Shown here one piece after another: positions 41,248-49,728 of a stretch of DNA of 64,000 bases. The DNA comes from UBA6144 sp964399165. GTDB taxonomy: Bacteria > Bdellovibrionota > Bacteriovoracia > Bacteriovoracales > Bacteriovoracaceae. Every line of letters begins with the position of its first letter. Position 1 is the first letter of the stretch. The stretch covers positions 1 to 64,000 of the forward strand of contig CAYNPO010000016.1 in assembly GCA_964399165.1 (NCBI GenBank). The letters are read 5' to 3'. Both the position numbers and the translations under genes were made by a program. Below the pieces are notes generated by a model. That model did not search any database. It was not told the origin of the DNA and worked only from the letters and a program-made list of their open reading frames with translations.

Positions 41248-42463
41248 GGGGTGCCCCCAGCAGGGCGAGGTTACGCGGTGAAGCCGTGGGATCGAACACT
41301 TCTTGGATGGCGACGTCGTAGCCTTGGCCCTCCAACCACAATGCCCGGTCGCAAAGGATCGCCGCTTCCAGCGCACGCCCAAGAGAGTCACGGATAATGG
41401 CGGCGGCCAGCATCCTGTGAATGAGTTTCACCCTCGTTTCATCAGTGAAATATGTTTCAAGACGCCCATCGCTCCAATCGCAGGGAATGCCCAGACGTGA
41501 AAATTGTTCCCGGGCGTAGGCAGGGAAGGGACCGGCGTAGAGTTCGGGCGGACAGTTACCCAAGGTGACTTGCTCCGAGCGCCCGTACTCGTCGTGGAGG
41601 AGAAAATGTAGAGTGTAGCGGTGGTGCTTGAGTTGGTTACGAAACCGAATGTCCTCTAAGGTGACCTTGCGGTGGGCGCCAGAGGCCAGGGTAAGGGCGA
41701 ACTGGTTGAAGGGGAGGGGGGTGGCGCCGGAGAGGTTCCACTCGCCTACCTCGAGTTTGTGGTAGCAGCAGGCGAGATTGGCCACGGTGGCGCCGCTGGC
41801 GCAAGTGGCTTCCAGATGGGCGACGGCGAGGCCCCCACAGGTATGCAGGCCGGTGCTGAGGGTATGGGCGTCGAGGGTGGCCTTGAAGCCAGCGTCGTGT
41901 CGGGTGATTTTGTGGGGACGGAATTCCACCGGGTGGGGAGAGTCGGGCCACTTGGCCTTTTGCCAACGGCGGCCTATGGCCTGGAGCTCGGGGTCCATGT
42001 CCAGGCTGAGGACATCTAGGCGGTAATGGTGGGCGAGGGTTTGCGCCAAATGTCCTTGGCCACCGCCGATGTCCACTATCCGCGTGAGCCCACGGGCGCG
42101 GGCCAGCCGCGCCAGTAAGGGAGCGAGGCGCTCTAGCTCGTGCTGTTTCTTAGGGACCACATGAACCCAGGTTTGCTTCTGGACGGGAAGCGGCGGCACC
42201 TCTGCCGGGGCCGGGAACGTGCTCAGTGCGGTCAAGTGCGAGTGGAAGGCGGCAAGTCCGGGTGCCTGCAAATCTTGCCAGCCTTCGCCTTGGGCCAAGC
42301 GCCAGGTGGCCTCGGGGGAAGTATGCCCCAGCAATTCCTCGACCCACGCGGGGTCGTAGGCCCGCACCGGCGTCGGGTATTCCAGCATGATTTCGTTTCG
42401 CCAGATGTCCTGGTATTCTAAGAGGAAGTCCGCCAGGGCCTGGTAACGGGTCCGATGATCCAT
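41240..42463 (-). CDS. METTL25/RRNAD1-like methyltransferase-domain protein
   Basis: 407 aa from ATG 42463. The SAM-binding motif VDIGGGQGHLAQTL is near residue 136. LHTCGGLAVAHLE and NLACCYHKL match the Methyltransf_32 family (METTL25/RRNAD1), in which the CCYHKL stretch is diagnostic. The eukaryotic members methylate ribosomal proteins or RNA; bacterial substrate unknown. The long in-frame extension to 43156 is antisense to murD and is not used. Divergent from murD by only 18 bases. Confidence 0.8.
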   Translation of the reverse strand: MDHRTRYQALADFLLEYQDIWRNEIMLEYPTPVRAYDPAWVEELLGHTSPEATWRLAQGEGWQDLQAPGLAAFHSHLTALSTFPAPAEVPPLPVQKQTWVHVVPKKQHELERLAPLLARLARARGLTRIVDIGGGQGHLAQTLAHHYRLDVLSLDMDPELQAIGRRWQKAKWPDSPHPVEFRPHKITRHDAGFKATLDAHTLSTGLHTCGGLAVAHLEATCASGATVANLACCYHKLEVGEWNLSGATPLPFNQFALTLASGAHRKVTLEDIRFRNQLKHHRYTLHFLLHDEYGRSEQVTLGNCPPELYAGPFPAYAREQFSRLGIPCDWSDGRLETYFTDETRVKLIHRMLAAAIIRDSLGRALEAAILCDRALWLEGQGYDVAIQEVFDPTASPRNLALLGAPRE

Positions 42464-42481
42464 TCCCCTGGGGTATAGCAC

Positions 42482-43828
42482 ATGAAGCTCCCTCCCGAAC
42501 TGCAAAATGTCCGCCGTGTCGCCGTCTTCGGGATGGGGAAGTCTGGCGTGGCCGCGGTTCGCCTGCTGCGCCACCTGGGCATCGAGACCCACGCTGTTAA
42601 CGAGGGGCCGGTCTCTGATTGGAAAGGCAAGGATGGCCTGGATAAGTTGGTGGGCCCCACTTTCATGCACTCCCAGGATCAGGCGGAGGAGGCCTTCACT
42701 TCCGCGGGTTTCATCGTGCTCTCCCCCGGCATTCCGACCTCGCATCCGGCCCTCGCGCGAGCGCTGGCGCGCGGGATTCCGCTGGTCTCCGAAATCGAGC
42801 TGGCCTGGTGGTTCAGTTCCCACGTCCCCACCGTGGCCGTCACAGGCACCAACGGGAAAACCACCACGACCACCATGATCGCCGAGGCCCTCAAACTGCG
42901 CGGGAAGAAGGTTTTCTGCGGTGGTAACATCGGTACGCCTTACTCCGACATGGCACTGGCGTGCCTGAAGGGCGAGAAGCCGGATTACGCCGTCATCGAA
43001 GTTTCGAGTTTCCAATTGGAAACCATCAAGCGCTTCCATCCAAAGATCGGGCTTATCCTGAACCTCACGCCCAACCACTCCGAGCGATACACCAGCGTGG
43101 AAGACTACGGGCGGGCGAAGCTGCGGCTCCTGACCGCCATGACCGGCGACGACCATCTAATCATCGGGCACGAGGCCGGTCCCTTGGTGGATTGGGCGGG
43201 CGTGCATCCCGTGAGAAAGCACCCTTTTGGCAAGGTGGAACTGCCCCGCGATTTCCTGGAGAAATTCGACTTCACCAAAGGCGTCTTAGTGGGAGGACAT
43301 AACCGCGCCAACTACTTCTGCGCCTGGAAGACACTGCAGATCCTGGGCGAGGCCGACGCCGCTTCCTTCCAGCATTTCATCAACACCTTCCCCGGGGTCG
43401 AGCACCGGCTTGAGTACGTGGGTACTTTCAGTGGGCTGAAGGTCTACAACGACGCCAAGAGCACCAACGGGGAGGCCACGCGTACGGCCCTGGCCGCCTT
43501 CGAGAAGGTAGAGCCGCTATACCTGGTGGTGGGCGGAAAGCTGCGCAACGAGAGTGATCGTTTGCTGCCTGATCTATTACCCTTTAAAGGCAAGGTCACT
43601 AAAATCTTCACCATCGGAGACACCTCCGAGCGGCTTCATGAAGAGCTGCGCGGGGAGTTCGAGGTGGAGATTGCCCAGGACCTGGACCGGTTGTTCGCGC
43701 AGTTGCGCGAGCAGCGCCTGACGGGGAATTTGGTTTTCTCGCCGGCGCATCCCTCGTTTGACCAATTTAAGAACTACGTGGACCGGGGAACCCAGTTTAA
43801 GTCCAAGGCGCGCGCACTTTTGGGCTGA
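42482..43828 (+). CDS. murD: UDP-N-acetylmuramoylalanine--D-glutamate ligase
   Basis: 448 aa Mur ligase. Rossmann-like N-domain (FGMGKSGVA), ATP-binding TGTNGKTTTT, NLTPNHSERY and KSTNGEATRTA. It adds D-glutamate to UDP-MurNAc-L-Ala in peptidoglycan synthesis. It stands apart from a dcw cluster: neither murF, mraY nor ftsW is nearby. The upstream gap is only 18 bases, so its promoter must lie in the divergent methyltransferase gene. Confidence 0.96.
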   Translation: MKLPPELQNVRRVAVFGMGKSGVAAVRLLRHLGIETHAVNEGPVSDWKGKDGLDKLVGPTFMHSQDQAEEAFTSAGFIVLSPGIPTSHPALARALARGIPLVSEIELAWWFSSHVPTVAVTGTNGKTTTTTMIAEALKLRGKKVFCGGNIGTPYSDMALACLKGEKPDYAVIEVSSFQLETIKRFHPKIGLILNLTPNHSERYTSVEDYGRAKLRLLTAMTGDDHLIIGHEAGPLVDWAGVHPVRKHPFGKVELPRDFLEKFDFTKGVLVGGHNRANYFCAWKTLQILGEADAASFQHFINTFPGVEHRLEYVGTFSGLKVYNDAKSTNGEATRTALAAFEKVEPLYLVVGGKLRNESDRLLPDLLPFKGKVTKIFTIGDTSERLHEELRGEFEVEIAQDLDRLFAQLREQRLTGNLVFSPAHPSFDQFKNYVDRGTQFKSKARALLG

Positions 43829-43837
43829 GGGAATTTC

Positions 43838-44029
43838 TCAGTGCTGCTTGCCGCCGCCGCGCATGTGGATGGCGTAGCCTTCGTCGATGCTGTCCACGGA
43901 AGCGGGCGCGCGGGACGCGCTTGTGGTCTGGGGAGCCTGGGTGTTGGTGTCCAAGGACGTCTCGAAGGTGATCTTGACCAGGAACAGGGCCACGATCGCG
44001 AAAACTACCGAGCCCAACTTGATGCCCAT
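43838..44029 (-). CDS. Small single-pass membrane protein
   Basis: 62 aa from ATG 44029. One membrane segment (about 5-20), then a Thr/Ser/Ala-rich linker and a C-terminal HMRGGGKQH tail likely outside the cytoplasm. AAGGAG is 12 bases ahead of the ATG and lies inside an inverted repeat. No family recognised. It is convergent with murD (9 bases between stops). Confidence 0.5.
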   Translation of the reverse strand: MGIKLGSVVFAIVALFLVKITFETSLDTNTQAPQTTSASRAPASVDSIDEGYAIHMRGGGKQH

Positions 44030-44032
44030 ACA

Positions 44033-44073
44033 ACAGCCCTGCTCCTTCGGGGTTTGACGTCCTGAAGGGCTGT
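44033..44073 (-). promoter_or_regulatory. Inverted repeat covering a ribosome-binding site
   Basis: On the reverse strand ACAGCCCT (44073-44066) pairs with AGGGCTGT (44040-44033), and an inner CCTTC/GAAGG pairing could hide the AAGGAG Shine-Dalgarno of the small membrane protein. It might restrain translation. No ligand class is recognised. Confidence 0.3.
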
Positions 44074-44116
44074 ATCGGCGGCAGGCCAACCAAATTTTAG
44101 GGGAATCGAAGAAAAT

Positions 44117-45310
44117 TCAGGAGGTCCGGAGTTTCTCCAGCAGGCACTCCACATCGCGCCGGTCCTGGTAGGCCCCGAAGCCAAAACGTAGGCGGGGGCC
44201 TCGCTGGTCAATGTAAACCCCGTCCCGGAGCAGGGCCTCCCGGAAGGCGCTCCCCTGGGCCTCGGAAGGGGCCTCCCAGGTCAGGAAATGGCCCTGCCGG
44301 GTGAGGGTGGGGTCGTGGAGGGGGCGCAGCCCCTGGAGCCGATGGCCGGGAGTTTTTAGCCCGTCCAACAGGGTCTTTTGCAGGTCCCGAGCGTGCCGGT
44401 GGAGCTCCGCCACCCCCACCCCCAGGCGCTGCCATTGGTTCCATACCGCCAGAAAGCGGTACCAGCCCGTGGGGTCCTGGGTGGAGCCCCAGAAGGCCAT
44501 GCCATCCTGGGGGTACCCGACCTTGCCGCTCTGGCCAATCGCGAGCTCGCCAAGTTCAGCGAACCACCCCGTGTTTCGGGGGCGCCATTCTTGTCCAGCT
44601 GGCACGGCCAGGAAACACACTCCTTCGCCGGCCTGGGCGTACTTGTAGCCGCCGGCTAAGTAGAAGATCCGTCCTTCCAACGGGCCCCAGTCCTCCGGGA
44701 GCGCCGCGAAGCCATGATAGCCGTCCACCACCAGAACCGTGGAGGAGGGGGCTCCAGCGAAGAGGCGCTGGAAGTCGGCGGCGGAGAGGGCCAGGCCCGA
44801 GTTAAAGAAAACTTGGCTGAGGAAGACCACGTCAAAGCCGCCCCGGGAAACGCGCTCTGCCGCGTGGGCAAGCCAGGCTTCCCGGTCGGTGAGAAGTTGG
44901 TCCGCTGCTAAGCGCTCTACCGTCACCGCACCATCTTCCTCCCAACGCTTCAGCTGGCGCGCGAAAGAGTGGAACTCCCCGTCACTGCTGAGTACGCGCA
45001 GGCCCTGACCGGTGGGAAGGGCGGAGAACACACGCACCAGGAGCTCGTGGGTGTTGGGGGCCAGGGCGATTTGTTCCGGATGTTTGAAGCCCAGGATGCC
45101 CGCAATGCGCTGGCGCACTTGCGGGACCACGGTGCCGAACACGTGCTCCCACTTGCGATCGTTGAGCCGGCAGGCGTCGTCCCAGGCGGCGAGCTGCGCC
45201 TCCCGGCTGACGTCTGGCCAAAAATGATGGGAGTGGGCCGCAAAGTGCAGCACGTCCGCGGACGCCGCGAGGAAGCGGGAATAGAGCGGCTTAAAACCGG
45301 TGTCCCTCAT
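44117..45310 (-). CDS. kynU: Kynureninase-like PLP enzyme (class V aminotransferase fold)
   Basis: 397 aa. Class V fold with the PLP Lys in GGYKYAQAGEG, preceded by VDGYHG (cofactor Asp) and followed by a C-terminal LRFGFGAYQ. Kynureninase splits kynurenine to anthranilate and alanine. Assignment rests on the fold plus its place directly behind tryptophan 2,3-dioxygenase, whose last 20 bases it overlaps. Another class V lyase or desulfurase remains possible. No kynurenine formamidase is visible. Confidence 0.75.
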   Translation of the reverse strand: MRDTGFKPLYSRFLAASADVLHFAAHSHHFWPDVSREAQLAAWDDACRLNDRKWEHVFGTVVPQVRQRIAGILGFKHPEQIALAPNTHELLVRVFSALPTGQGLRVLSSDGEFHSFARQLKRWEEDGAVTVERLAADQLLTDREAWLAHAAERVSRGGFDVVFLSQVFFNSGLALSAADFQRLFAGAPSSTVLVVDGYHGFAALPEDWGPLEGRIFYLAGGYKYAQAGEGVCFLAVPAGQEWRPRNTGWFAELGELAIGQSGKVGYPQDGMAFWGSTQDPTGWYRFLAVWNQWQRLGVGVAELHRHARDLQKTLLDGLKTPGHRLQGLRPLHDPTLTRQGHFLTWEAPSEAQGSAFREALLRDGVYIDQRGPRLRFGFGAYQDRRDVECLLEKLRTS

Positions 45311-46388
45311 AGGAGAAGCCCATCTCGTCTTGTAGAAAGTCCGGCAGAGGCGGGACCTCGGATTTCGGGATCAGGAAAGTGGCGAGGTTAAAGAAGTCGG
45401 TGAAGACCCGGTTTCTTTCGGTGGTGCGTTTGAGGTAGTCGCTGCCGGCGGAGCCGCCCGTGCCGATTTTGGAGCCGAGCAGGCGCTGGGCCATGATGGC
45501 ATGGCGATAGCGCCAGGTGGTCATGAGCTCGTCGATATCCACCAGTAAGGTGAGAACCTGATGGGGAGCCTGGAGTGCCGGCCACTCGCGGTAGAGATGG
45601 ATGAAGACGGCGTTCAGGCAGGCGCGTTGGGAGAGGCGGACCTTGCCCTCGGAGCGCAGCTTCTCGAAACGGGAGGCGTCCAGCAGGGTGAGGAAGCTTT
45701 CTTTGGTGGCTTCCCAGTTGGCGACTTCCATCGAACGGGCCTTGTCGTCGAGGCTCGGGGTGTTTTGGATGGAAGCCAGGTCCCGGGCCAACATCCGGTC
45801 CACGCGCTCGGCGTACTGGGCCCAGAAGTCCCAGTCGGCGAACTGGGAGAAGGGCATGCGCTCGAGCCACGCCTCCACCAGCTTGAAAAGGGAAGGCTCA
45901 GCCTCGGCCCGCTCCAGCTGCGCGCGCTGATCGGTCGTGAGGCGGGATTGGAAAAACTGGCGTTCCACCTCCATGCGATGGGCGGGGGTCACGCCAAGGC
46001 CCGCTTCTAGCAGGCGGAACTGCAGGCTTTGGAAGCCCGACGCCGGCAGCAGGTCGTCGCGAAAGTCCAGGAAGTCCAACGTGGTCATGGTCTCCATCAC
46101 GCGGATCTGGTCCACCAGGATCTTTTGGATTTCCACCACCCGCGACAGGCGCGCCACCACCATGGCCAGGGCGGGAGAGGGGAGTGGATCCTGGGCGAAA
46201 ACGGCGCGCACCGAACCGAGTTCATGCAGGATCTGCTTGAACCATAGTTCGTAGGTCTGGTGGATGATGATGAATAGGGTCTCGTCGTGGGCGGGAGCGC
46301 CGCGCTTGGCGGACTCTGGGGCCTGGGCGTCGAGGATCTTCCCCAGTTGCAGGTAATCGCCGTAGTGGACCGGGGGCTTGCGGGTCAT
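45291..46388 (-). CDS. kynA: Tryptophan 2,3-dioxygenase
   Basis: 365 aa from ATG 46388. HQTYELWFKQIL near the N-terminus, LDFLDFRDDLLPASGFQS, and the C-terminal GTGGSAGSDYLKRT are family signatures. The heme-iron His sits in the WRYRHA region. It oxidises tryptophan to N-formylkynurenine, starting the kynurenine route. GGAAGGAG lies ahead of the start. Upstream in-frame residues belong to the divergent aminopeptidase gene in antisense. Confidence 0.95.
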   Translation of the reverse strand: MTRKPPVHYGDYLQLGKILDAQAPESAKRGAPAHDETLFIIIHQTYELWFKQILHELGSVRAVFAQDPLPSPALAMVVARLSRVVEIQKILVDQIRVMETMTTLDFLDFRDDLLPASGFQSLQFRLLEAGLGVTPAHRMEVERQFFQSRLTTDQRAQLERAEAEPSLFKLVEAWLERMPFSQFADWDFWAQYAERVDRMLARDLASIQNTPSLDDKARSMEVANWEATKESFLTLLDASRFEKLRSEGKVRLSQRACLNAVFIHLYREWPALQAPHQVLTLLVDIDELMTTWRYRHAIMAQRLLGSKIGTGGSAGSDYLKRTTERNRVFTDFFNLATFLIPKSEVPPLPDFLQDEMGFSYEGHRF

Positions 46389-46433
46389 GAAACTCCTTCC
46401 CAACAACGGGGGGCGCGCGGTATTTTCGATTCT

Positions 46434-48188
46434 ATGAAGAAAACCCTGGATTTGTCCCCCCAAACCGTCAAACAGAACATCGCCAAACTGCAGCGCTTCG
46501 TGGCGGAGCAGGGCCTGGACGGCTTCTACGTGTCGAGCTTCGACTCCTATCTCAACGAGTACGTGCCTTTGGAAGACTGCCACCGCTACTACGTCACCGG
46601 CTTTACCGGTTCCATGGCCGAGGTACTGGTGCCCCGGGAAGGGAAAGTACGGCTCTATGTGGACGGCCGCTACCACGAGCAGGCGGACAAGGAAGTTCCC
46701 TTAGATGCGGTGGAGGTGGTGAAGTGCGACGCCAGCGCCTCCATTGGGGGCGCCCTGGTGCGTGACCTGCGGGCGATGGGGATCAAGACACTGGGGCTGG
46801 AATCCGACCGCACCTCCCTGGGTTATCTCAAGGCACTGGAGGAAGCTTCCGAGACCGTGGGCTTCCACCAGGGCGAACTCCACCGCCTCATCGACTTCGC
46901 GGCGCTACCCGCCCCCAAAGAGATCACCCACGTCCCGCGCCAGCACCGGGGACGGGACACCCTGGAGAAAACCGCTTTGGTCTTCGGCCACGACAAGGAA
47001 GGCATGTTTCTGGCGAGCCTCGACGGCATCAGCTGGATCACCAACTGCCGCGGCTACCACCTTCCCCATTTGTCGAGCTTCCGCGCCAAGGCGCTGCTCA
47101 CCCGCCAGAAAGTCTATGTGTTCATCACGCCGGAGACCCCGGTGCACAAGGAGGCCCGCGGGGTAGAGGGCGTGGAGTGGCTGGCCGTGCCCCACGGACA
47201 GCTTTCCCAGGAGTTGGCTCGTCTGCAGGATACGTTGCACCTGGAGGGCGTGTCCTACGACCCGGGCATGCTCAACTGCGCCGATTTCGGCATGCTGCTC
47301 TCCGTGTTCGGGCCCGAGCGCCTCAAGGAGCGCCGGGGTGGCGTGGTGGAGTGGATGAGCCTCAAGGAACCTGCCGAGATCAAGGAGATGGAGGATGGGT
47401 TCCGCCGAGGTGATCGGGCCATCTTTGAAACCATCAAATGGGTTAAGCAGGGAGTGAAGGCCGGCAAGCGCATCACCGAGCTGGACCTGTGGGCCGAAAC
47501 CACCACCAAGTATCGCGCCCAAGGCGCCGTTGAGCAGAGTTTCAACACCATCGCCGGCGTGGGACCCAACGGTTCCATCATCCACTACGGCTCGCCCTCC
47601 GACGAAGTGGTGATCAAGCCCGACGACATGGTGCTGCTGGATTCCGGGGGCTACTTCGCCGGCGGCTTCGCCACGGACACCACCCGCACCTTCCACGCCT
47701 CAACCGAGGGCCAGGCCAAACCTGAGTACCGCAAGATCTACACGTTGGTGTTGAAAGGGCTCCTGAATTGCCAAAACGCGGTCTTTCCAGAGGGCACCCG
47801 GGGCAACGTGCTGGACGGGCTGGCCCGGGCGCCCCTGTACAAACATGGCTACAACTACAACCATGGCACCGGTCACGGCGTGGGCATCCACGTGCACGAG
47901 GACGGTGTCCGCATCAACAGCTCTTCCCAACTTCCGATGAAGGCCGGTCAAGTGGTCTCCATCGAGCCGGGCATCTACATTCCCGGCTTTGGGGGCGTGC
48001 GCCTGGAAAACATCGCGCTGGTGGAGAAGCACCCCGAGCACAAGGGGATGCTGCGCTTCCGCTGCCTGGTGTGGGTGGGGTTCGATCCAGCGCTGGTGGA
48101 TGAGTCCTTGCTCAACAGCGAAGAGAAGGCCCAGTGGGACGCCTACGAGAAGGTGTGCGCCGAGCGGGGAACCTCGTTCAGGGCGTGA
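46434..48188 (+). CDS. Xaa-Pro aminopeptidase (M24B, long form)
   Basis: 584 aa. Two creatinase-like N-terminal domains (YVSSFDSYLNEYVP, YVTGFTGSMAEVLV) and a C-terminal pita-bread domain with the five metal ligands: Asp in LLDSGGYF, Asp in ATDTTRTF, His in GTGHGVGIHVHE, Glu in SIEPGIY, Glu in RLENIALV. The long three-domain architecture is that of the APP1/XPNPEP1 group. It removes N-terminal residues before proline. No Shine-Dalgarno is evident, and TATTTT lies 7 bases upstream of ATG 46434. Divergent from the tryptophan genes. Confidence 0.94.
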   Translation: MKKTLDLSPQTVKQNIAKLQRFVAEQGLDGFYVSSFDSYLNEYVPLEDCHRYYVTGFTGSMAEVLVPREGKVRLYVDGRYHEQADKEVPLDAVEVVKCDASASIGGALVRDLRAMGIKTLGLESDRTSLGYLKALEEASETVGFHQGELHRLIDFAALPAPKEITHVPRQHRGRDTLEKTALVFGHDKEGMFLASLDGISWITNCRGYHLPHLSSFRAKALLTRQKVYVFITPETPVHKEARGVEGVEWLAVPHGQLSQELARLQDTLHLEGVSYDPGMLNCADFGMLLSVFGPERLKERRGGVVEWMSLKEPAEIKEMEDGFRRGDRAIFETIKWVKQGVKAGKRITELDLWAETTTKYRAQGAVEQSFNTIAGVGPNGSIIHYGSPSDEVVIKPDDMVLLDSGGYFAGGFATDTTRTFHASTEGQAKPEYRKIYTLVLKGLLNCQNAVFPEGTRGNVLDGLARAPLYKHGYNYNHGTGHGVGIHVHEDGVRINSSSQLPMKAGQVVSIEPGIYIPGFGGVRLENIALVEKHPEHKGMLRFRCLVWVGFDPALVDESLLNSEEKAQWDAYEKVCAERGTSFRA

Positions 48189-48996
48189 GGCGCTGTCCCG
48201 GTCGCCGGGCGAGCAAAAGTCCCACGGCCAAACCCGCCAGCAGGGTGGGCCACCAGCCGCTGGGCATGCCGCCGGAGCCGCCTTGGTCACCGCCGGTGGA
48301 GATGGTGCCAGTGAGGCAGCTCGTGCCGAACATGTCCATCTGCACGGGATAGAGGAAGGTCACCCCGTCGATGTCCCCTTGCCCAAGACTCTCGCGCTTG
48401 GGGACTACCGAGTAGTACATCAGGTTTGCCTTCTCTCCACTGTGGCCCAGTCCGATGGCGTGGCCAATCTCGTGGGCGATCACGGCCACCTTCTTGTGGC
48501 GAGGAAGGCTACCAAATGAGTCGTTGGTCGCGTTCACCGCGATCACCGCGCCCTTGATGTTCTTGCCCTTGATCACGGTGGGCAGGGTCAGGGCCAGGAG
48601 CGAGGAGCCGCCCGGGAAGTTCGTGGCGTTGGTGTTGCAGGTGATGACGATGTCGGAGACGGCGGGGATGGGCGTGCCGCCGCAGGCGTCGCCCTGCAGG
48701 CAGAGCTCACCGGTGATGAAATCGTTGTCGTTGGTATCCAGCTCGCCCCCGTCTTCCAGCTGCAGGCGAGAGGTGGGGACAGTGTTCCAGAAGTCGTCCA
48801 CTGCCTCGTCCACCAACCCCCGCAGTTCGTCGGCGGAGGTGCCTTGACCGTTGCAGGTGCCGGAGACACTCGCCACCCGCACTTTCACCTTGTCGCTCTT
48901 GAAGCGCGCGCCCAGGGAGTTGTTAAGAGTGAAGCCGCTGGCTGCCAGGGCGGGGAGCACGGTGAGGAGGAGCAGCGGTGCGAGTAGGCGTTTCAT
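48178..48996 (-). CDS. Secreted matrixin-type metalloprotease with C-terminal membrane anchor
   Basis: 272 aa. Signal peptide (to about residue 19). HEIGHAIGLGH at 175-185 is the metzincin HExxHxxGxxH zinc site, followed at residue 193 by the Met-turn in NLMYY. Four Cys may form disulfides. The C-terminal GWWPTLLAGLAVGLLLARR looks like a sorting or anchoring segment: hydrophobic helix plus basic end. It probably acts at the cell surface on extracellular protein. Its ATG follows the stop of the barrel-like gene by 1 base. The 3' end overlaps the aminopeptidase gene by 11 bases. Confidence 0.88.
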   Translation of the reverse strand: MKRLLAPLLLLTVLPALAASGFTLNNSLGARFKSDKVKVRVASVSGTCNGQGTSADELRGLVDEAVDDFWNTVPTSRLQLEDGGELDTNDNDFITGELCLQGDACGGTPIPAVSDIVITCNTNATNFPGGSSLLALTLPTVIKGKNIKGAVIAVNATNDSFGSLPRHKKVAVIAHEIGHAIGLGHSGEKANLMYYSVVPKRESLGQGDIDGVTFLYPVQMDMFGTSCLTGTISTGGDQGGSGGMPSGWWPTLLAGLAVGLLLARRPGQRLTP

Positions 48997-48997
48997 G

Positions 48998-49627
48998 TTA
49001 TTCCCCCAGGTCGTAATAGTAGGAGAGGGTGAGGGTATAGCTGACCTGGCGGCGCTCGGAGCGCGCCAGCGCGTAGATGTAACTTTGAAAGCGCAGGGCG
49101 AAGGCGTCTTTGAAGGCCTCGGCCCCGAAATCGAGGGTGTTGTTCACGGCGGTCTTGGATTCGGAAGGGAGGTAGAACTCGGAGGTGGAGCCCCCGTTGT
49201 TCATGCGGGTGGAGCCCCCGTCGCCGCGGATGTTGTTGATCATGAGGGAGGTGCCCGCGCGCAGGCGCCACCAATCACCTCCGCGCCAGGCACCGTCCAG
49301 GCGCACCATGATGAGGTTCTTGGTGGTACCTTCCGTGACTTGGCGGGGGAGGACCCAGTTGATCTCGGGAACCAGCGCCCAGGTGGGGGTGAGTTCGAAG
49401 TCGGTGGAGAAGCCCAGCAAGGGATTCAGGGCGAACTTGTCTTGCCCCCCGCTGTCGTCCACTTGCACGGCATCATAGAATTCCGTGAGCGTACCCAGGT
49501 GGAAACCCAGATTCTGAAATCGTTGACCGAAATCGTCAAAGAGCTCGTCGGCCTGTGCGGAGAGTGCGCTCGAGAGGAGGATGGCGGCGAGCAGCCCGCG
49601 GGAGACGGGCTTCATGGTGGGTGTCAT
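48998..49627 (-). CDS. Outer-membrane-type protein cotranslated with the matrixin protease
   Basis: 209 aa from ATG 49627, with AAGGAA 6 bases upstream (ATG 49615 is an alternative). Signal peptide ending SAQA, then an amphipathic beta-rich chain with alternating aromatic residues, ending SYTLTLSYYYDLGE. Small barrel or lipocalin-like shape is likely. It is the first gene of a two-gene unit with the metalloprotease, so may help secrete or anchor it. No family recognised. Confidence 0.65.
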   Translation of the reverse strand: MTPTMKPVSRGLLAAILLSSALSAQADELFDDFGQRFQNLGFHLGTLTEFYDAVQVDDSGGQDKFALNPLLGFSTDFELTPTWALVPEINWVLPRQVTEGTTKNLIMVRLDGAWRGGDWWRLRAGTSLMINNIRGDGGSTRMNNGGSTSEFYLPSESKTAVNNTLDFGAEAFKDAFALRFQSYIYALARSERRQVSYTLTLSYYYDLGE

Positions 49628-49728
49628 GCTTGTTCCTTACGGGCGAAAGTATCCCAAATTCAGTTCGGGGATGGCAAGGAAGGCCCGCCCGCGCGATAAT
49701 GTGCCCCACACCCCACCAGGAGCCACGC

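Noticed and set aside
42464..43156. N-terminal extension of the methyltransferase
   Set aside because: Antisense to murD; family start is at 42463.
46389..46676. N-terminal extension of tryptophan dioxygenase
   Set aside because: Antisense to the aminopeptidase; a Shine-Dalgarno sits before ATG 46388.
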